DNA from: Flavobacterium sp. J27
GTDB lineage: Bacteria > Bacteroidota > Bacteroidia > Flavobacteriales > Flavobacteriaceae
Length of the DNA stretch: 64,000 nucleotides
Reading direction: 5' to 3'
Assembly (NCBI RefSeq): GCF_004303025.1
Contig: NZ_PJQW01000008.1
Coordinates: forward strand, 62,001-126,000
Part shown: in pieces, positions 1-6,744 of the stretch
Layout: each line of letters starts with the position of its first letter
Numbering within the stretch: position 1 is the stretch's first letter
Notes under the pieces: model-generated
Told to the model about the DNA's origin: nothing
The model's database searches: none
What the model saw: the letters and a program-made list of their open reading frames with translations, nothing else
Program-made: the position numbers and the translations under genes

Positions 1-200
1 TTGTTAGCTTTTAAATTTGAGAACCCCATTACTCCATTGTCCGTTGAAGAATTTGATATTAAGGGAACATTTCCATTTATTGAGATTATTTCTTCATTTT
101 CTAATCGATAATATTTCGTTGGATTTATATCAAATAATTCTCCTAACTTAAACTCTCCCCACTCAACTTTTTCTAATTTTTCGTTGAGTAGGGCATTTAC
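1..200 (-). CDS. Restriction-modification specificity subunit (HsdS/BcgI-B-like), N-terminal part, cut by window edge
   Basis: The reverse strand reads an open frame from about 212 to the window edge whose translation (WGEFKLGELFDI, then PLISNSSTDNGVMGF) matches the start of a type I/IIB target-recognition domain, the part that reads the DNA site. The gene follows the methyltransferase/nuclease gene on the same strand. This frame has no ATG, GTG or TTG between its upstream stop (213-215) and an internal ATG about 56 codons in, so it has no normal start. It lies in the -1 frame relative to the upstream gene and meets it at GGGAAAG just before that gene's stop. It may be reached by -1 frameshifting, or it may have lost its start by a one-base indel: one extra C in the CCC at 191-193 would link an ATG at 194-196 to this frame. 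The rest of the protein is outside the window. Confidence 0.72.
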
Positions 201-2248
201 TTTCCCACATTTTCAAAATTATTACTTTGTTGTTTTAATATGGTTGCTACTTCCCAAGCCAAATAATCGCTTACTGTTTTCTTAAAGTCTTTTAGTGTAG
301 GTTTAGTGTCTATAGGGGATGTTTGGTTCCAATCGGCTCCATTATTTGGGTCTATATATCCTTCATAATATTCTTTTTCAGTAAATATTTTGAGTTTGCT
401 TTTACCAAATCTAACTAAATTTACTAGTTCTTCATATCTTTCTTTTGCCTTGTCTGTATCTTTAAGATTGTTACTTGCTTTTTTACGGTTACTTCTGCTG
501 TAACCATCGTTTGTGAAATCAATAAATTTTACTATATCGTCTTTGTGATGTTTTTCGTTTACTTTAAAAACATATATATTAGTTTGAACACTAGATTTAC
601 CTATAAAAATATCTACTGGCATTTTTATACTGGCTACAAGTGTATTCCTTTCTAGTATTTTTCTATTATATGTTTTAGCTTTACCTGAACCTGCTGAGTT
701 TTGTATAATTATAGAGGCATAGCCCTTGTTCATTAAGCTCAGAGCTCTTTCAACGAAGTTCATCCCGTTACCATTAGCTGAATAGGGAGGATTTAATATA
801 AAAGCATCGGCTGGGAATTTGCTGTTGGTGTCTCCAAAGCCATAATTACCGTCAAAATCTGTTAAGGAATCTTTGTTTAGAATGTTTGAACTACCATCAC
901 CCATTAAAATCATATTTAAGATAGCTAACATATAGACACTTGAAAGCAACTCTAAACCAAGTAATTGTTCGGCTTTTATTTTAATTTCTTTTTGGGTGAG
1001 TTCATCTGGTGAAGTAATAGTGTTTTTGGCATCGTTAAGCATTTCGTTCATGGCTGATACTAACAAACCCGCTGAACCAGTTGCAAAATCCCATACATAA
1101 GAATCTTTATTAACACGTGCTAATTTTACCAATAGATTAGCAACATAAGATGGTGTAAGAACCACATCATTTAGTTTGTCTTGTGAAAAACCTAGCCAAC
1201 CATACATTTCATTAAATAGTTTTCCTGTAAAGTCAGTAGTTAATCCTATTTTATAGTAGATTCCTAAATCATCTACAATTTTAGTAAATACTCTTTTGAG
1301 TTGACTTTCCCCATTTTCAACCTTGTTGATGTTATCGGTTGTAAGAGTGTTTTCTAATGTTCTTACTATTAAATCTTTCTTTTCTTTTGGTATTTGTTTT
1401 TCACTTAAGAAGGCTTTTATTTTTCTTACAATGATATCACCGTCATTGTTTCCTTTTTCTGTAGATGATTTTAAATCTGCTTTTTCTAAAGGGGCTACTT
1501 TACCTGGTATTCCTAATGTAGCAATTATGGAAGCTGCTACTAGATACACACGGTCATTTTCTCCTAATCCTTTTTCATTTTGGTAAATATCGTTGTTGAG
1601 TTTTACAAGACTAATGTCTATTTCTCTTTCTCTTTGTTCTTTGAGCTTGTCTAGTTCTTCTTGAGATAGTTGTAAGGTTTTTACTTTTTCTATAAAAGCA
1701 TCAAAGTTTTTAAGTGCTAAGAAAGAGAAATCGGAATAGTCGCCTACTTTTTGCCCTGCTCCAAGGTTGCTTTTTGAAACGTAATAGACTCCTATTTGAT
1801 GTTGTATTGCTCCTCTTTCATCTTTATAACCTGTCATACCTATTGCGATAATATCAGTATAACTAGTATGATGTAGTATTGCGTTTGCATAATGTACAGC
1901 ACCATTTACTGCAAAGGCATTTATATTTTTTAAGTTAGGTTCATTTTTAGTTGTTCGATTTTCAACTTGATTATTAGCATCGAGTTTTACTAACTTATCT
2001 TTGTAACCTTTGTATTCTATTAAAACAGGGAAAGGATTTTTGTATTTATCATAGCCTATTAATTTTGCGTCTGGGCGGTTTGCACCTACGCCTCCATTTT
2101 TTGTAAAATAATCTGAAAGAGCTTTGTCTATTTCATCATTTAAAGACTCTTGTTCTAATTTATAAGGTAATTTATATGATTTAAGCCAACCGTTTGCAAG
2201 GTCAGCGATGTTTGGTTCTATGGACTGTACTGTTTTTTTTACTTTCAT
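197..2248 (-). CDS. BcgI-like restriction enzyme subunit: nuclease domain fused to N6-adenine DNA methyltransferase
   Basis: This 683-residue protein combines cutting and modification and needs a specificity subunit, encoded just downstream, to choose its site. The N-terminal part has a PD-(D/E)xK-like pattern (D60, E78-Y-K80 in PVLIEYKG). The C-terminal half is a gamma-class adenine methyltransferase: motif X-like LTPSYVANLL near 364-373, SAM-binding DFATGSAG at 387-394 and catalytic NPPY at 486-489. About 640 residues with this domain order is the layout of the BcgI A subunit (type IIB) rather than a plain HsdM. The gene ends GTG GGA AAG TAA, which contains the heptamer G GGA AAG and is followed in the -1 frame by the specificity domain, so a fused single-chain enzyme is possible. 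A TATATTTG box lies upstream at 2272-2279. The position beside a tRNA gene suggests acquired DNA. Family assignment is strong; the frameshift is inference. Confidence 0.88.
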   Translation of the reverse strand: MKVKKTVQSIEPNIADLANGWLKSYKLPYKLEQESLNDEIDKALSDYFTKNGGVGANRPDAKLIGYDKYKNPFPVLIEYKGYKDKLVKLDANNQVENRTTKNEPNLKNINAFAVNGAVHYANAILHHTSYTDIIAIGMTGYKDERGAIQHQIGVYYVSKSNLGAGQKVGDYSDFSFLALKNFDAFIEKVKTLQLSQEELDKLKEQREREIDISLVKLNNDIYQNEKGLGENDRVYLVAASIIATLGIPGKVAPLEKADLKSSTEKGNNDGDIIVRKIKAFLSEKQIPKEKKDLIVRTLENTLTTDNINKVENGESQLKRVFTKIVDDLGIYYKIGLTTDFTGKLFNEMYGWLGFSQDKLNDVVLTPSYVANLLVKLARVNKDSYVWDFATGSAGLLVSAMNEMLNDAKNTITSPDELTQKEIKIKAEQLLGLELLSSVYMLAILNMILMGDGSSNILNKDSLTDFDGNYGFGDTNSKFPADAFILNPPYSANGNGMNFVERALSLMNKGYASIIIQNSAGSGKAKTYNRKILERNTLVASIKMPVDIFIGKSSVQTNIYVFKVNEKHHKDDIVKFIDFTNDGYSRSNRKKASNNLKDTDKAKERYEELVNLVRFGKSKLKIFTEKEYYEGYIDPNNGADWNQTSPIDTKPTLKDFKKTVSDYLAWEVATILKQQSNNFENVGK

Positions 2249-2271
2249 TATTCCAATATTCAGATTTTTTT

Positions 2272-2279
2272 CAAATATA
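2272..2279 (-). promoter_or_regulatory. Bacteroidetes -7 box for the restriction-methyltransferase gene
   Basis: TATATTTG on the reverse strand fits the TAnnTTTG consensus and lies 24 bases before the ATG at 2248. I see no convincing -33 TTG at the usual distance, so this is a moderate call. Confidence 0.45.
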
Positions 2280-2337
2280 CAATTTTGTATTTTTTTTAAA
2301 GTCAGATTTTAATTGATATTATTTAAAATCTGTTATC

Positions 2338-2345
2338 TAATTTTG
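2338..2345 (+). promoter_or_regulatory. -7 box placed directly before the start codon at 2350
   Basis: TAATTTTG fits TAnnTTTG, with a TTG about 23 bases upstream (2313-2315) as a possible -33 element. The box ends only four bases before the ATG, so transcription would begin at or beside the start codon and the mRNA may be leaderless. Confidence 0.5.
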
Positions 2346-2349
2346 TAAC

Positions 2350-2631
2350 ATGATAACCCCAGATCAATTAAAAATTATTTTTAGAATCTTTAAGCAAGTC
2401 AATCCAAATCTCAGAGGAAATGAACAGTTATATAATCCTAATGAAAAATGTCGAATTAATTATTTGGTGAAACTTGAAAAAGATAGAAAAATTATAGCTG
2501 CTTGGACAGACTTCGATTTGGTTAACGAATGGAAATTAAGAATTCTTTTTAAAAGACATAAAGAAGTGCCACACCAGTTTTTTATCAAACAAGTGGATAA
2601 TTTTTATAGAATAGGATGGAAGGCTATTTAA
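2350..2631 (+). CDS. Small hypothetical protein, 93 aa
   Basis: I do not recognise this family. The protein is soluble and basic, with no signal peptide or membrane segment and with several aromatic residues in its second half (AAWTDFDLVNEW, HQFFIKQVDNFYRIGW). It is transcribed divergently from the restriction-methyltransferase gene, between it and the tRNA-Arg, so it probably belongs to the same accessory segment. Its ATG follows a -7 box by four bases. A small DNA-binding or restriction-associated role is possible from position alone; nothing in the sequence proves it. Confidence 0.6.
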   Translation: MITPDQLKIIFRIFKQVNPNLRGNEQLYNPNEKCRINYLVKLEKDRKIIAAWTDFDLVNEWKLRILFKRHKEVPHQFFIKQVDNFYRIGWKAI

Positions 2632-2671
2632 TGCCTATTATTCTTTGAAAAAGACAAAAATAGAATAACTT

Positions 2672-2704
2672 TCGGCTAAATGTCGGCTAAATGTCGGCTA
2701 AATT
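2672..2704 (+). repeat. Three tandem 11-bp repeats (TCGGCTAAATG)
   Basis: TCGGCTAAATG occurs at 2672-2682 and 2683-2693, and as TCGGCTAAATT at 2694-2704. The period is close to one DNA helical turn. The repeats lie between the accessory genes and the 3' end of the tRNA-Arg. The arrangement recalls arm-type recombinase binding sites, but no integrase gene is visible. Confidence 0.7.
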
Positions 2705-2712
2705 TAAAATTA

Positions 2713-2753
2713 AAAAACCCTTAAATCTTGATTTTCAAGAGATAAGGGTTTTT
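2713..2753 (-). terminator. Rho-independent terminator of the tRNA-Arg transcript
   Basis: The inverted repeat AAAAACCCTTA / TAAGGGTTTTT encloses a loop with its own partial dyad. It directly follows the 3' end of the tRNA and could act in both directions. Confidence 0.75.
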
Positions 2754-2758
2754 ATTTG

Positions 2759-2832
2759 TGACCTCGACAGGATTCAAACCTGTAACCTTCTGAGCCGTAA
2801 TCAGATGCGCTATTCAGTTGCGCCACGAGGCC
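2759..2832 (-). tRNA. tRNA-Arg (anticodon ACG)
   Basis: The reverse strand folds as a full 74-nt cloverleaf. The acceptor arms GGCCTCG and CGAGGTC pair with one G-U, followed by discriminator A. The D arm is present, the anticodon stem is TCTGA/TCAGA around loop TTACGGC giving ACG, and the T stem is ACAGG/CCTGT around TTTGAAT. ACG (inosine-modified) reads CGU, CGC and CGA. The 3' end faces the restriction genes, the usual side for integrated elements. CCA is not encoded. Confidence 0.95.
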
Positions 2833-2933
2833 TATTTGAGGGTGCAAATATAGGTATATTTGATTAATTTGCAAATCAAAAATTAAAAAAAATAAAAAAT
2901 AATTTAGGTTGATTTTTGCTTCACTTTTACAGC

Positions 2934-3074
2934 TTAATCTAAACTCCTGATAGTGATATAATAACGATACGCTAATAAGGCTTTTTGCCATTTTTTAGCT
3001 TTGGTAACATCTAGCTTTTGTTTGGTTAAACTAGGTAAAATGAGTTTGTTCAGTTTGGCCAAAAATTGATACAT
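2934..3074 (-). CDS. Small basic protein, 46 aa
   Basis: The ATG at 3074 opens a 46-residue frame beginning MYQFLAKLNKLILPSLTK and ending ALLAYRYYITIRSLD. It is rich in lysine and aromatic residues and has no signal peptide. From memory, similar short Flavobacteriaceae proteins share a KLNKLILPS...KAKKWQKA pattern and are sometimes mislabelled SsrA-binding protein; I could not check this. The function is unknown. A longer open frame over the same bases on this strand is an artefact of translating the tRNA. Confidence 0.6.
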   Translation of the reverse strand: MYQFLAKLNKLILPSLTKQKLDVTKAKKWQKALLAYRYYITIRSLD

Positions 3075-3099
3075 AGGTTTGTTTTTGACAAAGATAACT

Positions 3100-3134
3100 A
3101 AAAAAACATCCTGTAATTACAGGATGTTTTTTAT
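3100..3134 (-). terminator. Terminator after the M56 peptidase gene
   Basis: AAAAAACATCCTG, a TAATTA loop and CAGGATGTTTTTT form a strong hairpin with T-runs just past the stop at 3142. Confidence 0.8.
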
Positions 3135-3141
3135 TAAAGTG

Positions 3142-5019
3142 TTATATTTTTTTTAAAGTTTCAGCTCTTCTTTTTTGCTCGGCTTTTTCTCGCTCCATTT
3201 CTGCTTTCATTCTTTTTTTCTCAGCCTCTAATTGTTTTTTTAATGCTTCTTTTCTAGCTTTCATTTCCATTTTATGAGCTTCCATAACTTCTTTATGTGC
3301 TTTCATCATTTCTTCTTGATGCTCTTTGCGTTCTTTCATGAATGCTTCTCTATCTTGCATTTTTTCTATTTTTTCTTCATATGCATACTGATGCTTTTTC
3401 ATCATTTTTTCCTGATACACTTCCATTTCTTTTTCAAATTTCTCCATTTCTTTTTCAAAAGCTTTCATATCTGGCTCAAAACCTTCCATTTGCATTTCAT
3501 ATTTTTCCATTTCTTTTTCAAACTGTTCCATTTGTGGTTGCATTTTTTGCATGCTCATTTCAAATGCGGCCATTTTTTCTTCAAATTTTTTCATGTCTTT
3601 TTCATTATTTAAATTCGAAGGTACAGCTGGTGCTTTTGGAAAATTAGGTGGGCTTGGTGGAGCTGGTAATGCTTTTATACCTTTAAATGAAGGTGGAGCG
3701 GGTGGCATTGGAGGTGCTGGCATATCTTCGTCTGAATCTGAAAAAGAATAAGCCATTACATCTTCATCATCGTTATCTTCATCATTATGATAAACATAAA
3801 CTTCTGGTTTCTTACCTGTATTACTTAAGGTTTGAAAACCCATATTTCTTTTTCCATTGGTATTGTTTAAGAAGAAAATGAAAGGTTTAATCGGTTCGTC
3901 TCCAGTAACGTGAGATGATCCTGAATTTCCTTTACCATCTTTGTAATCTATTTTTAAAGCAACAATTTCATGGGCAGTATTTCTTTTAATTTTCGACACT
4001 TTAACAGTAATATCATATTTTTCCTGAAGGAAAACGGTTTGTTTTTTAATTTCTTCATCGCTCGAATTCTTGTCGATACGAAGTTCTACTTTTTCTTGAG
4101 ATTGTACTACTTCTGGTTTGCTTTGTTTTTGTTGCTCTTTGACTTGAGCAATAGTTTCAATTTGGAAACAGAAAATAAAACCGACTATTAGTGGTAATGC
4201 AATACTGTATTTCCAAAGTTGCTTTTTAGAGGATGGATTGGTGTTTAACATAACGATTCGTTTTTTGATTAATGATTGATAAAATTGATTTGTAATTGAT
4301 AATTGATTGGAGCAGATAACCGCTTTTAATAAGGTCTTTTGGTATTCATAAGTTTTATTTGTTACGGCAGACGTTTGTTTGTCTGCGATGAATTCTAAAT
4401 TTTCAAGAATAGCTTTTCGGTATAACCAAATAATAGGATTTGCCCAAAAAAGTAAACACAATATTTTACTAATTAATACATCCAAAGAGTGTTTTTGTTG
4501 AATATGAATTTTTTCATGAATTAAAATTAATTCCAATTCTTCGGGTGTAAAATGGTTTTTATTAATTACCAAATAATTAAAAAACGAAAATGGATTCTGA
4601 CTTTCATTGGTTTCCACTAAAACAATTTTCTCCGATTTTATTTTATTTCCTTTTCGAATGATTCTAAAAAAAGAAAAAAGTTCGATAGCTAATTTACTTA
4701 AAAAGAAAACGGATACCATAACATAACAACTCATAACAAATTTATTCCAATTGAATGGAGTAGTTACTTCAGTTTTATCTTGGAAATTACTCAGAGGAAA
4801 AGTGTTATAAGAATAGCTATTTGTAAATGGCTCTGGATCTACCCAAATAATAGTAGTAAATGAAAGAAGTGGTAAAACAAATGATGTCGCTATACCTAAA
4901 AGTAAAAAGCTGCGATTGCTTTGAAAAAAAGTCTCTTTTCTTAACAGAAAATAATAGGCTAAATAGAAAACAAACAGTAATCCATTTACTTTTAGAATAT
5001 ATAACATTAAGTTTTCCAT
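3142..5019 (-). CDS. M56 family (BlaR1/MecR1-type) membrane peptidase with Met-rich heptad C-terminal domain
   Basis: This 625-residue membrane peptidase is the likely sensor partner of the BlaI repressor encoded two bases upstream. Family members sense an envelope signal and cause loss of the repressor. Membrane segments lie near residues 6-26, 37-60, 93-115 and 272-292. The zinc motif HEKIH is at 168-172, with a downstream ENLEFIAD acidic motif. After the last segment, a presumably periplasmic region has a proline-rich stretch near 435-470, then 155 residues with no resemblance to a penicillin-binding sensor domain. There Met falls every seventh residue from 476 to 539, with Phe or Tyr four residues before nearly every one. 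No beta-lactamase gene is adjacent, so the signal is unlikely to be known from the name alone. Confidence 0.87.
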   Translation of the reverse strand: MENLMLYILKVNGLLFVFYLAYYFLLRKETFFQSNRSFLLLGIATSFVLPLLSFTTIIWVDPEPFTNSYSYNTFPLSNFQDKTEVTTPFNWNKFVMSCYVMVSVFFLSKLAIELFSFFRIIRKGNKIKSEKIVLVETNESQNPFSFFNYLVINKNHFTPEELELILIHEKIHIQQKHSLDVLISKILCLLFWANPIIWLYRKAILENLEFIADKQTSAVTNKTYEYQKTLLKAVICSNQLSITNQFYQSLIKKRIVMLNTNPSSKKQLWKYSIALPLIVGFIFCFQIETIAQVKEQQKQSKPEVVQSQEKVELRIDKNSSDEEIKKQTVFLQEKYDITVKVSKIKRNTAHEIVALKIDYKDGKGNSGSSHVTGDEPIKPFIFFLNNTNGKRNMGFQTLSNTGKKPEVYVYHNDEDNDDEDVMAYSFSDSDEDMPAPPMPPAPPSFKGIKALPAPPSPPNFPKAPAVPSNLNNEKDMKKFEEKMAAFEMSMQKMQPQMEQFEKEMEKYEMQMEGFEPDMKAFEKEMEKFEKEMEVYQEKMMKKHQYAYEEKIEKMQDREAFMKERKEHQEEMMKAHKEVMEAHKMEMKARKEALKKQLEAEKKRMKAEMEREKAEQKRRAETLKKI

Positions 5020-5020
5020 G

Positions 5021-5380
5021 CTACTTTTTCTTTTCTATGATTTCTAAAATTTCACGAAGTTCATCGGCAGATATTTTTTCTTCTTCTGCAAAAAAGGAAA
5101 CTAAATTTTTATACGAACTATTGAAATAGGTAGCAATAGCTGTATTCATAAATTTTTTTCTGTAGTTTTCTATGCTTACAATCGGAAAATATTGATGCGT
5201 TTTTCCATAAGCGGTGTAACCTACATATCCTTTTTCTTCTAAATTTCTTACTATGGTAGAAAGGGTATTGTAGTGCGGTTTATCTTCTGTTATTTCTTCC
5301 AGAATATCTTTTACGAAAGCCTTTTTAAGTTTCCATAAAATCTGCATGATTTCTTCTTCTTTGTTGGTTAACTTTTGCAT
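5021..5380 (-). CDS. BlaI/MecI/CopY family transcriptional repressor
   Basis: This 119-residue winged-helix repressor pairs with the M56 peptidase. Family members bind a dyad as dimers and are inactivated when the partner peptidase is activated. The N-terminus (MQKLTNKEEEIMQILWKLKK) is the classic BlaI start and PHYNTLSTIVRNLEEKGYV is the recognition helix and wing. I chose the ATG at 5380: the in-frame upstream TTG at 5401 lies inside the -7 promoter box and would be translated only by chance. The gene precedes the peptidase gene by a single base, so the two are co-transcribed. Three dyads overlap its promoter, which fits autoregulation. Confidence 0.92.
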   Translation of the reverse strand: MQKLTNKEEEIMQILWKLKKAFVKDILEEITEDKPHYNTLSTIVRNLEEKGYVGYTAYGKTHQYFPIVSIENYRKKFMNTAIATYFNSSYKNLVSFFAEEEKISADELREILEIIEKKK

Positions 5381-5398
5381 CTCTCTTTTTTTGTTATA

Positions 5399-5406
5399 CA
5401 AACATA
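5399..5406 (-). promoter_or_regulatory. -7 promoter box of the blaI-M56 operon
   Basis: Reverse-strand TATGTTTG fits TAnnTTTG exactly. A TTG about 26 bases upstream (near 5427-5429) matches the -33 element. The predicted mRNA leader is about 15 bases before the ATG at 5380, which decides the start codon. Confidence 0.7.
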
Positions 5407-5407
5407 A

Positions 5408-5463
5408 AACTATATTTTTAGTTTAACAACTATTTTTTTAGTTATTTAACTATTTTTTTAGTT
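5408..5463. promoter_or_regulatory. Three 16-bp dyads at exact 20-bp spacing: putative BlaI operators
   Basis: AACTATATTTTTAGTT (5408-5423), AACTATTTTTTTAGTT (5428-5443) and the same again (5448-5463) each have AACTA/TAGTT inverted ends. Starts are exactly 20 bp apart, close to two helical turns, so bound dimers would lie on one face. The first copy touches the -7 box and the second overlaps the -33 region. Repression by the adjacent BlaI is inferred from position and symmetry. Confidence 0.7.
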
Positions 5464-5571
5464 TTTTAAAATTGACTTATACCGATAAATAATGCCATTT
5501 GGCAGTAAATTAGCTATTTGTATAAGGAAAATCTTATATTGCGATAATGTAAATCTTTAAAAAATATAAGT

Positions 5572-6687
5572 ATGAATAAAAACTACATTATTATTTATTT
5601 CCTTTTTTCAATACTATTAGGGTTTGGTCAATCTGAAGAAATTGCTCCATCTGTAAATGTAAGTCCAAGTAATTCGCAGGCAGGTAATTACACTAATTAT
5701 AGTGTTTTAACAACAGAGTTTTTATATGATATTGGAACATCAATAGGTGCTCAAGGAAATGCGGGTGTCGTATTTATTAATAATCAATTTTGGGTTTCGG
5801 CTTGGAATTCAAGTAACATTCATGTTCTCAGTAATACAGGAGCATTCATTGAAACTTTTCAAGTTGCTGGTTTAAGTGGTACAAGATCCATGACAACAGA
5901 TGGTGTAAATGTATATTGTGGTACCGCTCAATCTTCTATTTATGTGGTAGATCCAATAACAAGAATGCTAACAAATACTATAAGTATAACGACAACTTCT
6001 AGTGCACAAGCAAGATTTTGTACTTATGATGCTTCTTTAGATAGCGGAGCAGGAGGTTTTTGGATAGCTAACTTTAACACAGACATCACTTCAGTTAGTA
6101 TGACAGGTAATCAATTGTCTGTTATTCCAGCAGCAACACATGGTTTTACAGGAATGTATGGTGCAGCGGTTGATGGATCTGGATTATTGTATATTTATCA
6201 TCAAGGTCCTCCAAATAATGATACTATTTCAAGTATTGATTTGAGCACTGGCTTGCCTACTGGTTTAACCTATGATTTTTTTACTAATGATGCTAGTGGA
6301 ACTGGTTCAACTAGTTCTTTAGCAGGAGGTTTGTTTATTTCAAATGAAGTGGTTTCTGGTGAAACAATTGTTGTAGGTGTTTCTCAAGCCACACCTAATA
6401 ATCTTCTTTTTGGAATAAATATAAATGATCTTTTATCTGTCTCAACAAATAATTCATCATCCTTCAATTGGTATCCAAACCCTGTAAAAGATGCTTTTAT
6501 TATTTCTTCAAAGAATGAAGGAAATTTTGATGTTAAGATACATAATTTGTTAGGACAACAAGTAATGCAAGTTAAGAATAATCCTTCTTTGGAAAAAATC
6601 GATGTGTCAGCTTTGACAAAAGGGACTTATATTGTTACGGTTGATGCTGATAATGCACATGATAGTTTTAAAATAATAAAAGAATAG
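5572..6687 (+). CDS. Secreted protein with T9SS type A sorting domain
   Basis: The 371-residue protein has a signal peptide (MNKNYIIIYFLFSILLGFGQ), a middle region of short repeated beta segments resembling a propeller (for example VFINNQFWVSAWNSSNIHVLS), and a C-terminal sorting domain from about residue 295: NWYPNPVKDAF, then IHNLLGQQV, then LTKGTYIVTV and FKIIKE. The sorting domain directs export through the type IX system to the cell surface. No catalytic motif is visible, so the role outside the cell is unknown. It is a single-gene unit, facing the MFS gene across a shared terminator. Confidence 0.85.
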   Translation: MNKNYIIIYFLFSILLGFGQSEEIAPSVNVSPSNSQAGNYTNYSVLTTEFLYDIGTSIGAQGNAGVVFINNQFWVSAWNSSNIHVLSNTGAFIETFQVAGLSGTRSMTTDGVNVYCGTAQSSIYVVDPITRMLTNTISITTTSSAQARFCTYDASLDSGAGGFWIANFNTDITSVSMTGNQLSVIPAATHGFTGMYGAAVDGSGLLYIYHQGPPNNDTISSIDLSTGLPTGLTYDFFTNDASGTGSTSSLAGGLFISNEVVSGETIVVGVSQATPNNLLFGININDLLSVSTNNSSSFNWYPNPVKDAFIISSKNEGNFDVKIHNLLGQQVMQVKNNPSLEKIDVSALTKGTYIVTVDADNAHDSFKIIKE

Positions 6688-6702
6688 TTTTTTAATAAAA
6701 AC

Positions 6703-6744
6703 AAAAAGAGAGAGAACAAGATTTATGACTTGTTCTCTCTTTTT
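6703..6744. terminator. Bidirectional terminator between convergent genes
   Basis: AAAAAGAGAGAGAACAAG and CTTGTTCTCTCTTTTT pair perfectly around an 8-base loop. The last codons and stop of the MFS gene (6723) lie inside the hairpin. Confidence 0.85.

Noticed and set aside
2752..2991. Reverse-strand open frame of 79 codons ending VAQLNSASDYGSEGYRFESCRGHK
   Set aside because: Its C-terminal half is the translated tRNA-Arg, a classic false protein; the real feature is the tRNA, and a separate 46-codon frame covers the rest.
3274..3881. Several plus-strand open frames opposite the M56 gene, rich in Phe/His
   Set aside because: They are the antisense of the repetitive Met/Lys/Glu heptad coding sequence, which naturally leaves the other strand open; no promoter or start signal supports them.
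3142..5380. BlaI/M56 pair read as a beta-lactam resistance operon
   Set aside because: The M56 protein has no penicillin-binding sensor domain and no beta-lactamase gene is adjacent; the serine hydrolase at 62 kb is far away and only shares a fold.
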